Shown here piece by piece: positions 35,794-44,780 of a DNA stretch of 64,000 nucleotides (the first letter of the stretch is position 1; each line of letters opens with the position of its first letter). Under the pieces are notes generated by a model, which saw only the letters and a list, made by a program, of their open reading frames with translations, was not told the DNA's origin and made no database searches. The DNA is from Prochlorococcus_E sp000760215. Its GTDB lineage: Bacteria; Cyanobacteriota; Cyanobacteriia; PCC-6307; Cyanobiaceae. The stretch lies in assembly GCF_047303175.1 (NCBI RefSeq), contig NZ_CP138945.1. The stretch is one strand, 5' to 3'. The position numbers and the translations under genes are program-made.

Positions 35794-38472
35794 GTGTCTA
35801 GTGAAATTCATTCCTTTGCGGAAGAGAAAAATCTTTGCAAGCCAATCAATTTTGAGAAATTGATTGATGTCAATATTCATAAACCAGCCCAATACATGGG
35901 CCATGAACTAGGTACAGAACAAAGAAATTGGGACTCCTCAAATGTACGGTGGGTACTTAGTTACCCAGAACTATATGAAGTAGGAGCAAGTAATTTAGGT
36001 CACATCATTCTGTACTCAATTCTCAACAGTATTCCTAATCAAGTTTGCGATAGAGCATATCTTCCTGAACCTGATTTAGCAAACCATTTAAAAAAAAATT
36101 CAATCGGGTTATTTGGAGTTGAGTCCAGATGCCAACTTAAAAACTTCGATGTACTCGGATTCAGTCTTAGTTATGAACTAGGCGCAACAAATATTTTAGA
36201 AATGCTTGATCTGTCTCATATCGACATCTATGCAAAAGATCGAGCTGACCTACCGCTAACGGATCCAAACTCAATACCATTAGTTTTTGCAGGAGGGCCT
36301 ACTGCAACTAGCAATCCAGAGCCTTATGCTGACTTTTTTGATTTCTTTGCTCTTGGAGATGGTGAAGAGCTTCTTCCTGAAATTGGATTAGTTATTTCTA
36401 AATCAAAGGAATTACAAGCCAAAAGATCTGAAACTCTTCGCAGCCTTGCTGAAATACCCGGCGTATATGTTCCATCACTATATCAACCATCAAGAGACTT
36501 CCTATCTCTGAAACCCCTAACCTCAAATGTACCAGAAAGAATTATTAGACGAGTGGCAACACCAATACCATATTATTCACTTGGTTTAGTTCCAAACGTT
36601 GAGACAGTACATGATCGGCTAACCGTTGAAATAAGAAGAGGTTGCACACGGGGGTGTCGTTTTTGTCAACCGGGTATGCTTACACGTCCAGCAAGAGATG
36701 TTGAGCCAGAAGAAGTTATCGCAGCAGTTGAAAAAGGTGTTCAAGAAACTGGGTACAGCGACTTTTCTCTATTATCATTAAGCTGTAGTGACTACTTATC
36801 ACTACCTACAGTTGGTATAGAACTTAGGAATAGATTAGCAGACAAAAACATCACTTTACAGTTGCCAAGCCAAAGGGTCGATAGGTTTGACGACAATATT
36901 GCCCACATACTTGGTGGTAATAGACAGGCAGGGCTAACCTTTGCACCCGAGGCAGGAAGTCAACGCCTTCGCGATATTGTCAATAAAGGATTAACTGATG
37001 CAGAGCTTCTCCATGGAATACGTAAGGCCATGGAACATGGATACAAAAAGATTAAACTCTACTTCATGATTGGACTGCCAGGAGAAGAGGATATGGACAT
37101 TAAAGGCATTGCCAGAACATGTAAATGGATCCAAGAAGAATGCAAAGAAGATTTTGGGAGATTAAAGTTAAATATCACTATTAGCAATTTCACTCCCAAG
37201 CCTCATACTCCATTTCAATGGCACAGTGTTTCAACTAAAGAATTAACTCGGCGGCAAAAAATTCTTAAAGATGAATTCATCCAACTTAGATTGAAAAATA
37301 TAAAAGCTAATTATACAGATGTAAGAATTTCTGCCATAGAAGATTTCCTTGGTCGGGGAGATAGGAGATTGGCACCGGTGATTGAGTCTGCATGGAAACG
37401 TGGTGCAGGTATGGATGCCTGGTTTGAATCTCAAGATCGTGCATATAAAGCATGGTCAGAAGCTATCTCAGAGGCAGGGCTTTTTGGTCACTTTAGAAAG
37501 TTGGAAATGGGAAATTGGGGTACTACTCAAACTCTCCAGAAAAATGATTTAATGCATTTGTGTTCACAACCTCTCCCTTGGGATCATATCGACACTGGAA
37601 TAGACAAAGCATGGTTAAGGAAAGATCTCCAAAAAGCACTATCAGAAAAAACTGTTCCAGACTGTTCATTTAATAGTTGCAGTAGTTGTGGTGTATGTGG
37701 ACCAGAGTTAGGTCATAACCAAATCATCACTTCCTCTCCAATACCTATTCAAAACAAAACAAAGCCTCCTCACACGACAAAGCAATGTCGTATAAGAGTT
37801 CAGTTTTCAAAGACATCGCCAATGCATTTAATTAGTCATCTAGACCTAATTCGATTACTAGAAAGATCCTTAAGGAGAAGTGATTTGCCAATTAGCTATA
37901 CCGGAGGATTTCATGCTCTTCCACGATTGCAACTCGCTCTTGCTTTACCTCTTGGGATAGAAGGTCTAGGAGAATGGATGGATATGGATTTCTTTCAAGA
38001 AATCCAGCCTTCATCTTTGAAAGAACAGCTGCAAAAATGCTTACCTAAAGGCATACATTTGATTAAAGCCAGTAAAATAGCTATCAATAAAAAGAGCCTC
38101 TCACAACAACTTATACAGGCAAACTGGAGTTTCAATTTAGAAAGTCAAACAAACGAAAAATATACTTTTCATCAATGGAATGATTCTTTAGAAAGCATTC
38201 TCAATGCAGAATCATTAATTTGGGTAGATACTGATAAAAAAGGACGTCATCGAGAAAGGGATTTAAAGTCTCAATTAAAGAGTTTAAGGCTAATAAATGG
38301 CAATAATGCAGAGCCACTAGAGGCTATGTCTATCGAGTTGCAAGCCCTCATATCTCCTATAGGACAAAGCATCAAACCTATGCATATTCAATATTGGATA
38401 GCTAAATCTTTAGGTCAAGATTTAGCAATTAAAAATATAAAAAGAGAAGAGCTTATCTTAGAAAGATGCTAA
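35794..38472 (+). CDS. Radical SAM protein of the TIGR03960 type with DUF2344 tail
   Basis: A long two-part protein. Residues about 1-600 are a B12-binding-like region (VLSYPELYEVGASNLGHIIL) plus radical SAM core with CTRGCRFCQPGML; the last 200 residues are a DUF2344 domain (RIRVQFSKTSPMHLISHLDL, LPRLQLALALPLGIEG). Fusions of this kind are widespread in cyanobacteria and are often listed near rne, as here; the substrate is unknown. The frame is open from 35725, but GTG at 35794 before SSEIHSFAEEKN fits better and frees the dapL upstream region. The start is uncertain. Confidence 0.87.
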   Translation: MSSEIHSFAEEKNLCKPINFEKLIDVNIHKPAQYMGHELGTEQRNWDSSNVRWVLSYPELYEVGASNLGHIILYSILNSIPNQVCDRAYLPEPDLANHLKKNSIGLFGVESRCQLKNFDVLGFSLSYELGATNILEMLDLSHIDIYAKDRADLPLTDPNSIPLVFAGGPTATSNPEPYADFFDFFALGDGEELLPEIGLVISKSKELQAKRSETLRSLAEIPGVYVPSLYQPSRDFLSLKPLTSNVPERIIRRVATPIPYYSLGLVPNVETVHDRLTVEIRRGCTRGCRFCQPGMLTRPARDVEPEEVIAAVEKGVQETGYSDFSLLSLSCSDYLSLPTVGIELRNRLADKNITLQLPSQRVDRFDDNIAHILGGNRQAGLTFAPEAGSQRLRDIVNKGLTDAELLHGIRKAMEHGYKKIKLYFMIGLPGEEDMDIKGIARTCKWIQEECKEDFGRLKLNITISNFTPKPHTPFQWHSVSTKELTRRQKILKDEFIQLRLKNIKANYTDVRISAIEDFLGRGDRRLAPVIESAWKRGAGMDAWFESQDRAYKAWSEAISEAGLFGHFRKLEMGNWGTTQTLQKNDLMHLCSQPLPWDHIDTGIDKAWLRKDLQKALSEKTVPDCSFNSCSSCGVCGPELGHNQIITSSPIPIQNKTKPPHTTKQCRIRVQFSKTSPMHLISHLDLIRLLERSLRRSDLPISYTGGFHALPRLQLALALPLGIEGLGEWMDMDFFQEIQPSSLKEQLQKCLPKGIHLIKASKIAINKKSLSQQLIQANWSFNLESQTNEKYTFHQWNDSLESILNAESLIWVDTDKKGRHRERDLKSQLKSLRLINGNNAEPLEAMSIELQALISPIGQSIKPMHIQYWIAKSLGQDLAIKNIKREELILERC

Positions 38473-38499
38473 AATTATATTGGGTTAAAAGGAGGCTCA

Positions 38500-38719
38500 G
38501 TAAGAGCTCACTTAGCCTAAGTTATTTTGGAAGAAAACCCGTCGTAAACTCAAATATCCGGGGGGTAATATCCGGATCTTCAGCAATCAACCTTCAGAAA
38601 GAGCTAGTGCTCTGCATTATTCCTTCCAAAGAACTTAGAGTTTAACTTTTATCTGACTAAATGCAGTTTCACTGCAAATTGATTTTCAAATCAGAGCAAA
38701 CAGTTCTAATTTTCTTTAT
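38500..38719 (+). promoter_or_regulatory. Structured rne leader
   Basis: The roughly 250 bases before rne contain no gene. Two foldable units are visible: a bulged hairpin near 38495-38518 built from aggc...gcct with taag/ctta inside, and 38556-38577, where atccgg and ccggat can pair around the loop ggggtaatat. The sequence aatatccgg is repeated at 38553-38561 and 38567-38575. Rne expression in other bacteria is controlled through its leader, so a role is plausible, but is inferred only. Confidence 0.35.
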
Positions 38720-40657
38720 ATGCCCCAGAAAATTATCGTCGCAGAGCAAGAGCGAATAGCAGCATTGCTTTCTGATGGCCGAGTAGACAAATTAATCGTT
38801 GCACAGGGTCGTTACCAAATTGGAGATGTCTATTTAGGGACAATCGAAAATGTCCTTCCTGGTATAGATGCTGCCTTTGTAAACATTGGTGCAAGTGAAA
38901 AAAATGGATTTATTCATGTTACCGATCTAGGACCTCTGAAAATTAAGCAGAGCGCCGCAAGTATTACTGAATTACTCAGACCTAATCAAAAGGTTTTAGT
39001 ACAAGTAATGAAGGAGCCAACTGGGAATAAAGGCCCACGCCTAACAGGTAATTTAGCGCTGCCTGGAAGATATCTAGTTCTTCAACCTAATGGTCAAGGT
39101 GTCAATATTTCTCGTAGAATTAACCTTGAAAATGAACGGAATCGTCTTAAAGCATTAGGAGTATTAATCAAGCCTCCTGGGACAGGAATTTTAATTCGAT
39201 CTGAAGCTGAATCTGTATCAGAAGAATTAATAATTGATGATCTAGAAAGTCTTCTCAAAAAATGGGAATTAATACAACAAGCTTCAGATCGAGCTACTCC
39301 TCCTACTCTTTTAAGCCGTGACGAAGATTTTATACAAAGAGTTTTGCGTGATCATATTAATCCAGAATTATCTGAAGTTATCCTTGAAACAACTGAGGGT
39401 AGTGATAGGGCTAAAAAGTACCTTTCTCAAGATGATGCAAAAGTAACTGTTCAATGCCACAAGCAATCGGACAATATACTTGAACATTACAAGATTGACT
39501 TAGCAATCCTAAATGCCCTGAAACCTAGAGTAGACCTCCCTTCAGGAGGCTATATCATAATTGAACCAACAGAAGCCCTCACCGTCATTGATGTCAATTC
39601 AGGCTCATTTACACGTTCCTCTAACTCTCGTGAAACAGTTCTTTGGACCAACTGTGAGGCAGCCATAGAAATAGCAAGACAATTAAAGCTTAGAAATATA
39701 GGCGGAGTAATAATTATTGATTTCATTGATATGGAATCACGAAGAGACCAACTTCAACTTTTAGAATATTTCACATCTGCAATAAAAGACGACGCATCGC
39801 GTCCACAAATATCTCAATTAACTGAATTAGGATTGGTAGAGCTTACAAGAAAGAGACAAGGCCAAAATATTTATGAGTTATTTAGCAAAGAATGCTCTAA
39901 TTGTTCCGGATTAGGACATATTGCCAACATAACTGACAAAGACAAAAGAAATCCATCCACATTAAACAGCAATTTAATTCAAAATGGTTCTTTGAATAAT
40001 GATGAGGTTAATATAGTTGTCAACAACAAGAACAAAATTAATGAATCTACTAATGAGAATCATGAAGCGGTAATTTCAAATATTTCACAAAGATCTTTTG
40101 ACAAAGAAAATAACTTAGAAAAAACAAATCCTAAAAATGAAGCAGAGAATATAATTATTGAAATGACAGAAGAAGAAGAGTTTGTATACAGTACTTTAGG
40201 GCTAAACCCAACATTAATCTTAGAAAAGCAACCAATTAATATTAATGAAAAAAATTCTATTCAAGTAGTCCGCAAGAATAATAAGATCGAAAAGTCAATT
40301 AACCTTAGATCAGAAGAATTAGAAGCAGAAGTTCAAAACCTATCTAATAAAATGAAATCAGAAGTTCCAGATGAGATAAATAGCATAGAGGGAAATACTA
40401 CTAATTCGAATCCAGAAATCAATCAGCAGAACAAAGTCGAAGTCGAAAACATCTCAAATATAGAGATGGCAGACTCAACAGATTCATTAAAACCAGAAGC
40501 AGAAGATACACGCAGACGAAGAAGACGCTCTTCCAATGAAAAAGACAATCACAAGGTAGATGGCATAGACGAAACAACGACACAAGATTCAAACCTAACT
40601 GAACAAGAAGCAGAAGATTCTCGCAGACGGAGAAGGCGCTCTTCAGCTGCAACATAA
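38720..40657 (+). CDS. rne: Ribonuclease E/G family endonuclease
   Basis: The main endonuclease of mRNA decay and rRNA/tRNA processing. The 645 residues comprise the S1 domain (about 36-120, GDVYLGTIENVLPGIDAAF), the 5' sensor/RNase H-like part, the DNase I-like catalytic part with magnesium aspartates in VIDVNSGSFT and IIIDFIDM, and the zinc link CSNCSGLGH near 393. The last 250 residues are acidic, low in complexity and probably disordered. They carry two arginine clusters RRRRRRSS at 598-605 and 635-642; the second, followed by A, has the form known as the PNPase-binding nonapeptide of cyanobacterial RNase E. Confidence 0.96.
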   Translation: MPQKIIVAEQERIAALLSDGRVDKLIVAQGRYQIGDVYLGTIENVLPGIDAAFVNIGASEKNGFIHVTDLGPLKIKQSAASITELLRPNQKVLVQVMKEPTGNKGPRLTGNLALPGRYLVLQPNGQGVNISRRINLENERNRLKALGVLIKPPGTGILIRSEAESVSEELIIDDLESLLKKWELIQQASDRATPPTLLSRDEDFIQRVLRDHINPELSEVILETTEGSDRAKKYLSQDDAKVTVQCHKQSDNILEHYKIDLAILNALKPRVDLPSGGYIIIEPTEALTVIDVNSGSFTRSSNSRETVLWTNCEAAIEIARQLKLRNIGGVIIIDFIDMESRRDQLQLLEYFTSAIKDDASRPQISQLTELGLVELTRKRQGQNIYELFSKECSNCSGLGHIANITDKDKRNPSTLNSNLIQNGSLNNDEVNIVVNNKNKINESTNENHEAVISNISQRSFDKENNLEKTNPKNEAENIIIEMTEEEEFVYSTLGLNPTLILEKQPININEKNSIQVVRKNNKIEKSINLRSEELEAEVQNLSNKMKSEVPDEINSIEGNTTNSNPEINQQNKVEVENISNIEMADSTDSLKPEAEDTRRRRRRSSNEKDNHKVDGIDETTTQDSNLTEQEAEDSRRRRRRSSAAT

Positions 40658-40659
40658 TC

Positions 40660-41235
40660 TTGCAAGAGTTAAGAACTGCTGGTTTAGATGAAGTAGGCAA
40701 AGGCTCATTATTTGGTCCTGTATTTGCTGGCGCAGTAATTTTAGAAAAACAAAATGAGATTTACTTGATTAACTCTGGAGTAAAAGATAGTAAGAAATTA
40801 TCTCCAGAAAAAAGAATGTCTCTATTACCAATAATTAAAGAATATGCTCTGAATTGGTCAATTGGACAAGCATCTGCAAGAGAAATTGATTTACTAGGGA
40901 TAAGGTTGGCTACAGAAAAGGCAATGATTAGGGCCGTGCATAAATTGATTCCTCAACCTGAAATTCTCTTAATAGATGGCTGTCTCCCTTTAAGATCGTG
41001 GGAAGGGCCTCAAAAGACACTCGTCAAGGGAGAAGATAAATCAGTAGCAATAGCAGCAGCGAGTATTTTGGCCAAAGTCACTAGAGATGAACTCATCAAA
41101 CAATTGGCACAAGCATATCCTTCATATGGATTAGAAAAGAATGTTGGATATGGAACGCTTTTACATCGCAAAGCACTAATAAAACTAGGGGCAACTAAAC
41201 TCCATAGAAAATCATTTCTCTCGAAGATCAAGTAA
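40660..41235 (+). CDS. rnhB: Ribonuclease HII
   Basis: RnhB cuts the RNA strand of RNA-DNA hybrids and removes single ribonucleotides from DNA. The 191 residues show AGLDEVGKGSLFGPVFAGAV (first Asp-Glu pair), DSKKLSPEKR, ILLIDG (aspartate), KGEDKSVAIAAASILAKVTRD (aspartate) and YPSYGLEKNVGYGT. The start is a TTG two bases after the rne stop, which implies translational coupling to rne. The end is close to the convergent DUF1997 gene. Confidence 0.95.
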   Translation: MQELRTAGLDEVGKGSLFGPVFAGAVILEKQNEIYLINSGVKDSKKLSPEKRMSLLPIIKEYALNWSIGQASAREIDLLGIRLATEKAMIRAVHKLIPQPEILLIDGCLPLRSWEGPQKTLVKGEDKSVAIAAASILAKVTRDELIKQLAQAYPSYGLEKNVGYGTLLHRKALIKLGATKLHRKSFLSKIK

Positions 41236-41241
41236 TTGGCT

Positions 41242-41757
41242 TTATTGTTCTAAGCACCAGGAAGAGAAATCACGAACCAACTGCTGACCTACTCGAGACT
41301 TAATTCCAAGTAAAATACCATTTAAAATTGATTGCCCAGTTGATTCCAATATTTTTGGTGGTATTAATTTTAACAAAGGTGGTTGACTAACACTTACTCC
41401 TAAAAAGGCTTCTCCCACCAAGCCTTCGTCCGTAGCAATTAATGTTGCATCAAGCATCAATTCAAAATCATCTACCAACCCAAGGCCTTTGAGCTCGCTA
41501 TCAGTTGCATGCATTTGCAACTTGTTACCTTCACTATTTACAACAGCTATTGATACAACAGGGTTTACCTCTAGCTGAAACACCTTAAAACTGGTAACAG
41601 TATACCGAAAACTACCTTGACCTAACGCTACAAGCTTTTTTGGATCAAGCATTGCTCCAACCACCCTTTCCTGTTGTAAGAGATAATCAGGAAGTCGCTG
41701 AACATTCTTTTTGACAGGTAAGTCAATTTTTTGTCGAGCATTAAAAGCCAGAGACAT
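41242..41757 (-). CDS. DUF1997 family protein
   Basis: A 171-residue protein of the DUF1997 family found in cyanobacteria and plant plastids. Similar segments are LLQQERVVGAMLDPKKLVAL, GSFRYTV and the last helix ILNGILLGIKSRVGQQLVRDF. Its fold probably resembles lipid-binding or polyketide-cyclase-like proteins, function unknown. I choose the ATG in front of SLAFNARQK; earlier ATGs at 41778 and 41823 would run into the divergent pheA start, which lies 54 bases away. Confidence 0.78.
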   Translation of the reverse strand: MSLAFNARQKIDLPVKKNVQRLPDYLLQQERVVGAMLDPKKLVALGQGSFRYTVTSFKVFQLEVNPVVSIAVVNSEGNKLQMHATDSELKGLGLVDDFELMLDATLIATDEGLVGEAFLGVSVSQPPLLKLIPPKILESTGQSILNGILLGIKSRVGQQLVRDFSSWCLEQ

Positions 41758-41811
41758 AATTGGCAATTGACGCGACATGATCCTATCGACACTTGCACTC
41801 TTTTTAAAATA

Positions 41812-42675
41812 ATGCCAACACAAGTGGCCTATCTCGGACCTAAAGGAACATATGCTGAAGAGGCAGCTTGTGCTTTGGCAAAGCTAGAAAGCCTTTCACA
41901 GCCAGAGTTTGTTCCATATTCAGGAATCAGGAATGTCATCGAACATCTAGCTAATAAAGATTGTAAAGCTGCTGTAGTACCTATCGAAAACTCTGTGGAA
42001 GGTGGAGTAACAGCAACATTAGATTCTTTATGGAGTTATCAAGATTTATTTATTCAAAGAGCGATTGTCTTGCCGATACGTCATGCATTAATCAGTAGTG
42101 GATCCTTAAGGGACATTTCAGAAGTATTATCTCACCCACAAGCCCTTGCACAATGCACTAATTGGCTTCATGAAAATCTACCCAATGCTGTTCAATTACC
42201 AACCAGTTCAACCTCAGAAGCTGTAAGAATGGTTGAGGGAAGTAAATTTAGAGCTGCTATAGCATCTAAAACATCTTCTGAAATCAAAGGAGTAAAAATC
42301 CTGGCCTATCCTATTAATGATGTTGCAGGTAATTGTACTCGGTTTGTATTACTTAGCGATCAAGAAAATAGCTTTAATAATCAAACTGACATAGCAAGTT
42401 TTGCATTTTCTCTTCATTCAAATACTCCTGGAGCATTATTAAAAGCATTAAAATGCATCTCAGATCTTGGGCTTAATATGAGTCGAATAGAGTCACGGCC
42501 CTCAAAAAGAGAGTTAGGAGAATATATATTCTTTGTAGACATTGAATTAAGTATAGAATCTATAGATAAAAGCAAAGATCTAAACACTCTATTAAAACCT
42601 TTTTGTGAAAATATTATTTACTTTGGCAGATATAAAAATAGTCAGTTCAACTTAGCAAACAATCTCAACCCCTAG
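41812..42675 (+). CDS. pheA: Prephenate dehydratase
   Basis: PheA turns prephenate into phenylpyruvate, the last unique step of phenylalanine synthesis. The 287 residues contain MPTQVAYLGPKGTYAEEA, VVPIENSVEGGVTATLDSL (active site), and GNCTRFVLLS. A C-terminal ACT domain for feedback by phenylalanine follows, with NTPGALLKALKCISDLGLNM and ESRPSKRELGEYIFFVD. I start at MPTQ; an open 27-codon stretch in front is not conserved. Its last 11 bases overlap the convergent methyltransferase gene. Confidence 0.95.
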   Translation: MPTQVAYLGPKGTYAEEAACALAKLESLSQPEFVPYSGIRNVIEHLANKDCKAAVVPIENSVEGGVTATLDSLWSYQDLFIQRAIVLPIRHALISSGSLRDISEVLSHPQALAQCTNWLHENLPNAVQLPTSSTSEAVRMVEGSKFRAAIASKTSSEIKGVKILAYPINDVAGNCTRFVLLSDQENSFNNQTDIASFAFSLHSNTPGALLKALKCISDLGLNMSRIESRPSKRELGEYIFFVDIELSIESIDKSKDLNTLLKPFCENIIYFGRYKNSQFNLANNLNP

Positions 42676-43594
42676 AACGGAAAATACCAAATTGCATTAA
42701 TCCATTAGCAAATGCCCATTTCATAACAAGTATTGTCGGTACTTCCCTAAGGGCTTGAATAAATGATTTTGGACCTAATTCAATGAGAACATCAAATCTC
42801 CTTATGCCTTCAATTATTGAATCTTCCCAGGATGGATATGTATATTCAGTCCAATCATTAATTTCGACTATACCTGCTGAATACTTACTCTCTCTTAAAT
42901 TTTGTTGGAAGGATCTAATACTTGAAAATTCAGGATGGGACCATTGATTTAAAAGCTGTTTCATAATAAAGCCTTCTATCAAATTTAGTCCGCCTTTCTT
43001 AAAATCTCGCCTATTCCAATCTGCTACAGCTAATACACCACCTGGTCTTAACACCCTAAGCATTTCATCAGCATAAAGTTGTTTATCAGCAATATGTGCA
43101 CCAGCTTCAACACTCCATATGCCATCAAAAGTTCCATCCTCAAAATCCAAATCCAATGCATCCATCAATTGGAAATCACATAAAAGATTATCTGGAGTCA
43201 GCTCATTAGCCCTTTTGACCTGTTCAAGGCTAACAGTTATGGCAACAACTTCAAATCCATAATCTTTAGCCAAGATCCTTGCGCTTCCTCCAATGCCGCA
43301 ACCTATATCAAGGATTCTTGAGCCCTTAGGGAGTTTATCTAAACCGCTCCATTGAACTAATTTATGTACAAAATCTATCTTTGCTTGTTTAAAATCAGTT
43401 TTATTAGAAGATTGTGGATAATAACCAAGATGAATATGTTCGCCCCATAATTTCTCTAAAAGTCGATCATTCGTCCATGCATCATAAGAAGAAGAAACAG
43501 TCTTAGAAGACTTGTATTTTCTATCATTCAATATCCAAATAAATAATGCTAAACCAATAAGAACGACTCCAAGAAAGATGAGAAAAGGAAGCAT
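42665..43594 (-). CDS. 2-methyl-6-phytyl-benzoquinone methyltransferase type (tocopherol/plastoquinone)
   Basis: A 309-residue SAM-dependent methyltransferase with an N-terminal membrane anchor (about 1-22). It resembles the Synechocystis MPBQ/MSBQ methyltransferase, which methylates a quinone precursor in tocopherol and related quinone synthesis: YDAWTNDRLLEKLWGEHIHLG, the SAM loop ILDIGCGIGGSARIL (about 93-107), SVEAGAHI, MLRVLRPGGVLAVADWN and the C-terminal REVPTILVMKWAFANGLMQF. It starts four bases after the stop of the Lon-N gene, so the two are likely co-transcribed. Confidence 0.88.
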   Translation of the reverse strand: MLPFLIFLGVVLIGLALFIWILNDRKYKSSKTVSSSYDAWTNDRLLEKLWGEHIHLGYYPQSSNKTDFKQAKIDFVHKLVQWSGLDKLPKGSRILDIGCGIGGSARILAKDYGFEVVAITVSLEQVKRANELTPDNLLCDFQLMDALDLDFEDGTFDGIWSVEAGAHIADKQLYADEMLRVLRPGGVLAVADWNRRDFKKGGLNLIEGFIMKQLLNQWSHPEFSSIRSFQQNLRESKYSAGIVEINDWTEYTYPSWEDSIIEGIRRFDVLIELGPKSFIQALREVPTILVMKWAFANGLMQFGIFRSRG

Positions 43595-43597
43595 TAA

Positions 43598-44278
43598 TTA
43601 ATTATTCTTTTTGTCAACATTAGAAAGTGTATCTTTCAATGCAGTTCTTGCAGCAAGCTGCTTTCTTGTGTGATCTAACATCTGATATTCGCGCTGTAAT
43701 CTATTCATAGTATCTAACATTTCTAATAAGTTCTGTTGCTCTTCTGCAACTGGCCCCCCCAAATGAGACGCTATCCAAAATGATAGATCTACAGGATCTT
43801 TAGGCAATTCTTCGGGCAAGCTTCTTTCGGAATCTGTTAATTTACCTGTTAAAGAAACAACATCTTTCAATGCAAGTAAAACCGAATCAGAAAGCCTTTC
43901 TAATTCATCTGAATTAGCAGAAGAATCATCATCTATCCAACTAACCATTGCCACATAAAAAGGTGCTTCTCTAATAATCTCAAGTATCCTGAAACGTTGT
44001 TGCCCAACTGTGATGATATTACTGCGTCCGTCTTCAGATTTTTGATGTTTGATTATTCGAGTACAACAACCAACATCTGCAATCTTCTTAGTTGAAGGAT
44101 CTGCACGGACAATTCCAAAAACGCTATCTGTTTCCAGAACTGTTTGAAGCATAATTCTGTATCTTGACTCAAAGATATGGAGCGGCAAAATCTCCTGAGG
44201 AAATAAAACAACATCAGGCAGAGGAAACAGAGGCAATTCCCTGACAGATATTTCGGTCACGGGAACCTTCCCAAACAT
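43598..44278 (-). CDS. Lon N-terminal (substrate-binding) domain protein
   Basis: A 226-residue protein made of the domain found at the start of Lon proteases: ELPLFPLPDVVLFPQEILPLHIFESRYR and FGIVRA are typical, and a helical tail (about 175-226) follows. ATPase and protease domains are absent, so it is a separate protein of the LON-substrate-binding family common in cyanobacteria. Function unknown. It lies after rpsJ and before the quinone methyltransferase gene on the minus strand. Confidence 0.87.
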   Translation of the reverse strand: MFGKVPVTEISVRELPLFPLPDVVLFPQEILPLHIFESRYRIMLQTVLETDSVFGIVRADPSTKKIADVGCCTRIIKHQKSEDGRSNIITVGQQRFRILEIIREAPFYVAMVSWIDDDSSANSDELERLSDSVLLALKDVVSLTGKLTDSERSLPEELPKDPVDLSFWIASHLGGPVAEEQQNLLEMLDTMNRLQREYQMLDHTRKQLAARTALKDTLSNVDKKNN

Positions 44279-44324
44279 ATATAGATACTACTTAAATCTT
44301 TTCAATATTGATGCATTTCAATCA

Positions 44325-44645
44325 TCAAAGCTTAACTTCAATATCAACACCACTGGGCAAATCAAGCTTCATAAGAGCATCTATCGTTTTGGCTGAAGGA
44401 TTATAAATATCAATAATCCTCCTATGAGTCCGAGTTTCAAAATGCTCTCTAGAATCCTTATCAACATGAGGAGAACGCAAAACACAATAGATCTTTCGTT
44501 TTGTAGGAAGAGGTATAGGCCCTATTGCAGTGGCCGCAGTGTTATCTGCAGTTTCAATGATTTTTTCACAAGAAAGGTCTAGCATCCGCCTGTCAAAAGC
44601 CTTTAAGCGGATTCTTATCTTTTGCTGAGCGATTGCCGTTGACAT
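44325..44645 (-). CDS. rpsJ: 30S ribosomal protein S10
   Basis: A 106-residue protein with the S10 pattern KIRIRLKAFDRRMLDLSCEK, IGPIPLPTKRKIYCVLRSPH and FETRTHRRIIDIY. S10 is part of the 30S head and also the NusE antitermination factor. It follows tuf on the minus strand with about 135 bases between; in cyanobacteria it belongs to the str cluster rather than heading S10. Confidence 0.97.
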   Translation of the reverse strand: MSTAIAQQKIRIRLKAFDRRMLDLSCEKIIETADNTAATAIGPIPLPTKRKIYCVLRSPHVDKDSREHFETRTHRRIIDIYNPSAKTIDALMKLDLPSGVDIEVKL

Positions 44646-44740
44646 AAGTTTAATTCCGTTGAATTACCTCTAATGAGGATTTGACAATGAATTTTCAAGA
44701 TTCAAAAGGACTTCAGATGATCTAAAGCCCTTTAACAAGT

Positions 44741-44776
44741 TAACTGATGATAAGACAAAAAATATGTTATCAGTTA
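44741..44776 (-). terminator. Weak hairpin between tuf and rpsJ
   Basis: Arms 44741-44750 and 44767-44776 pair over ten positions (one wobble) around an A-rich loop. It lies just past the tuf stop on the minus strand. There is no T run after it on that strand, so it may slow or protect the message instead of ending it. Confidence 0.3.
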
Positions 44777-44780
44777 TCTT

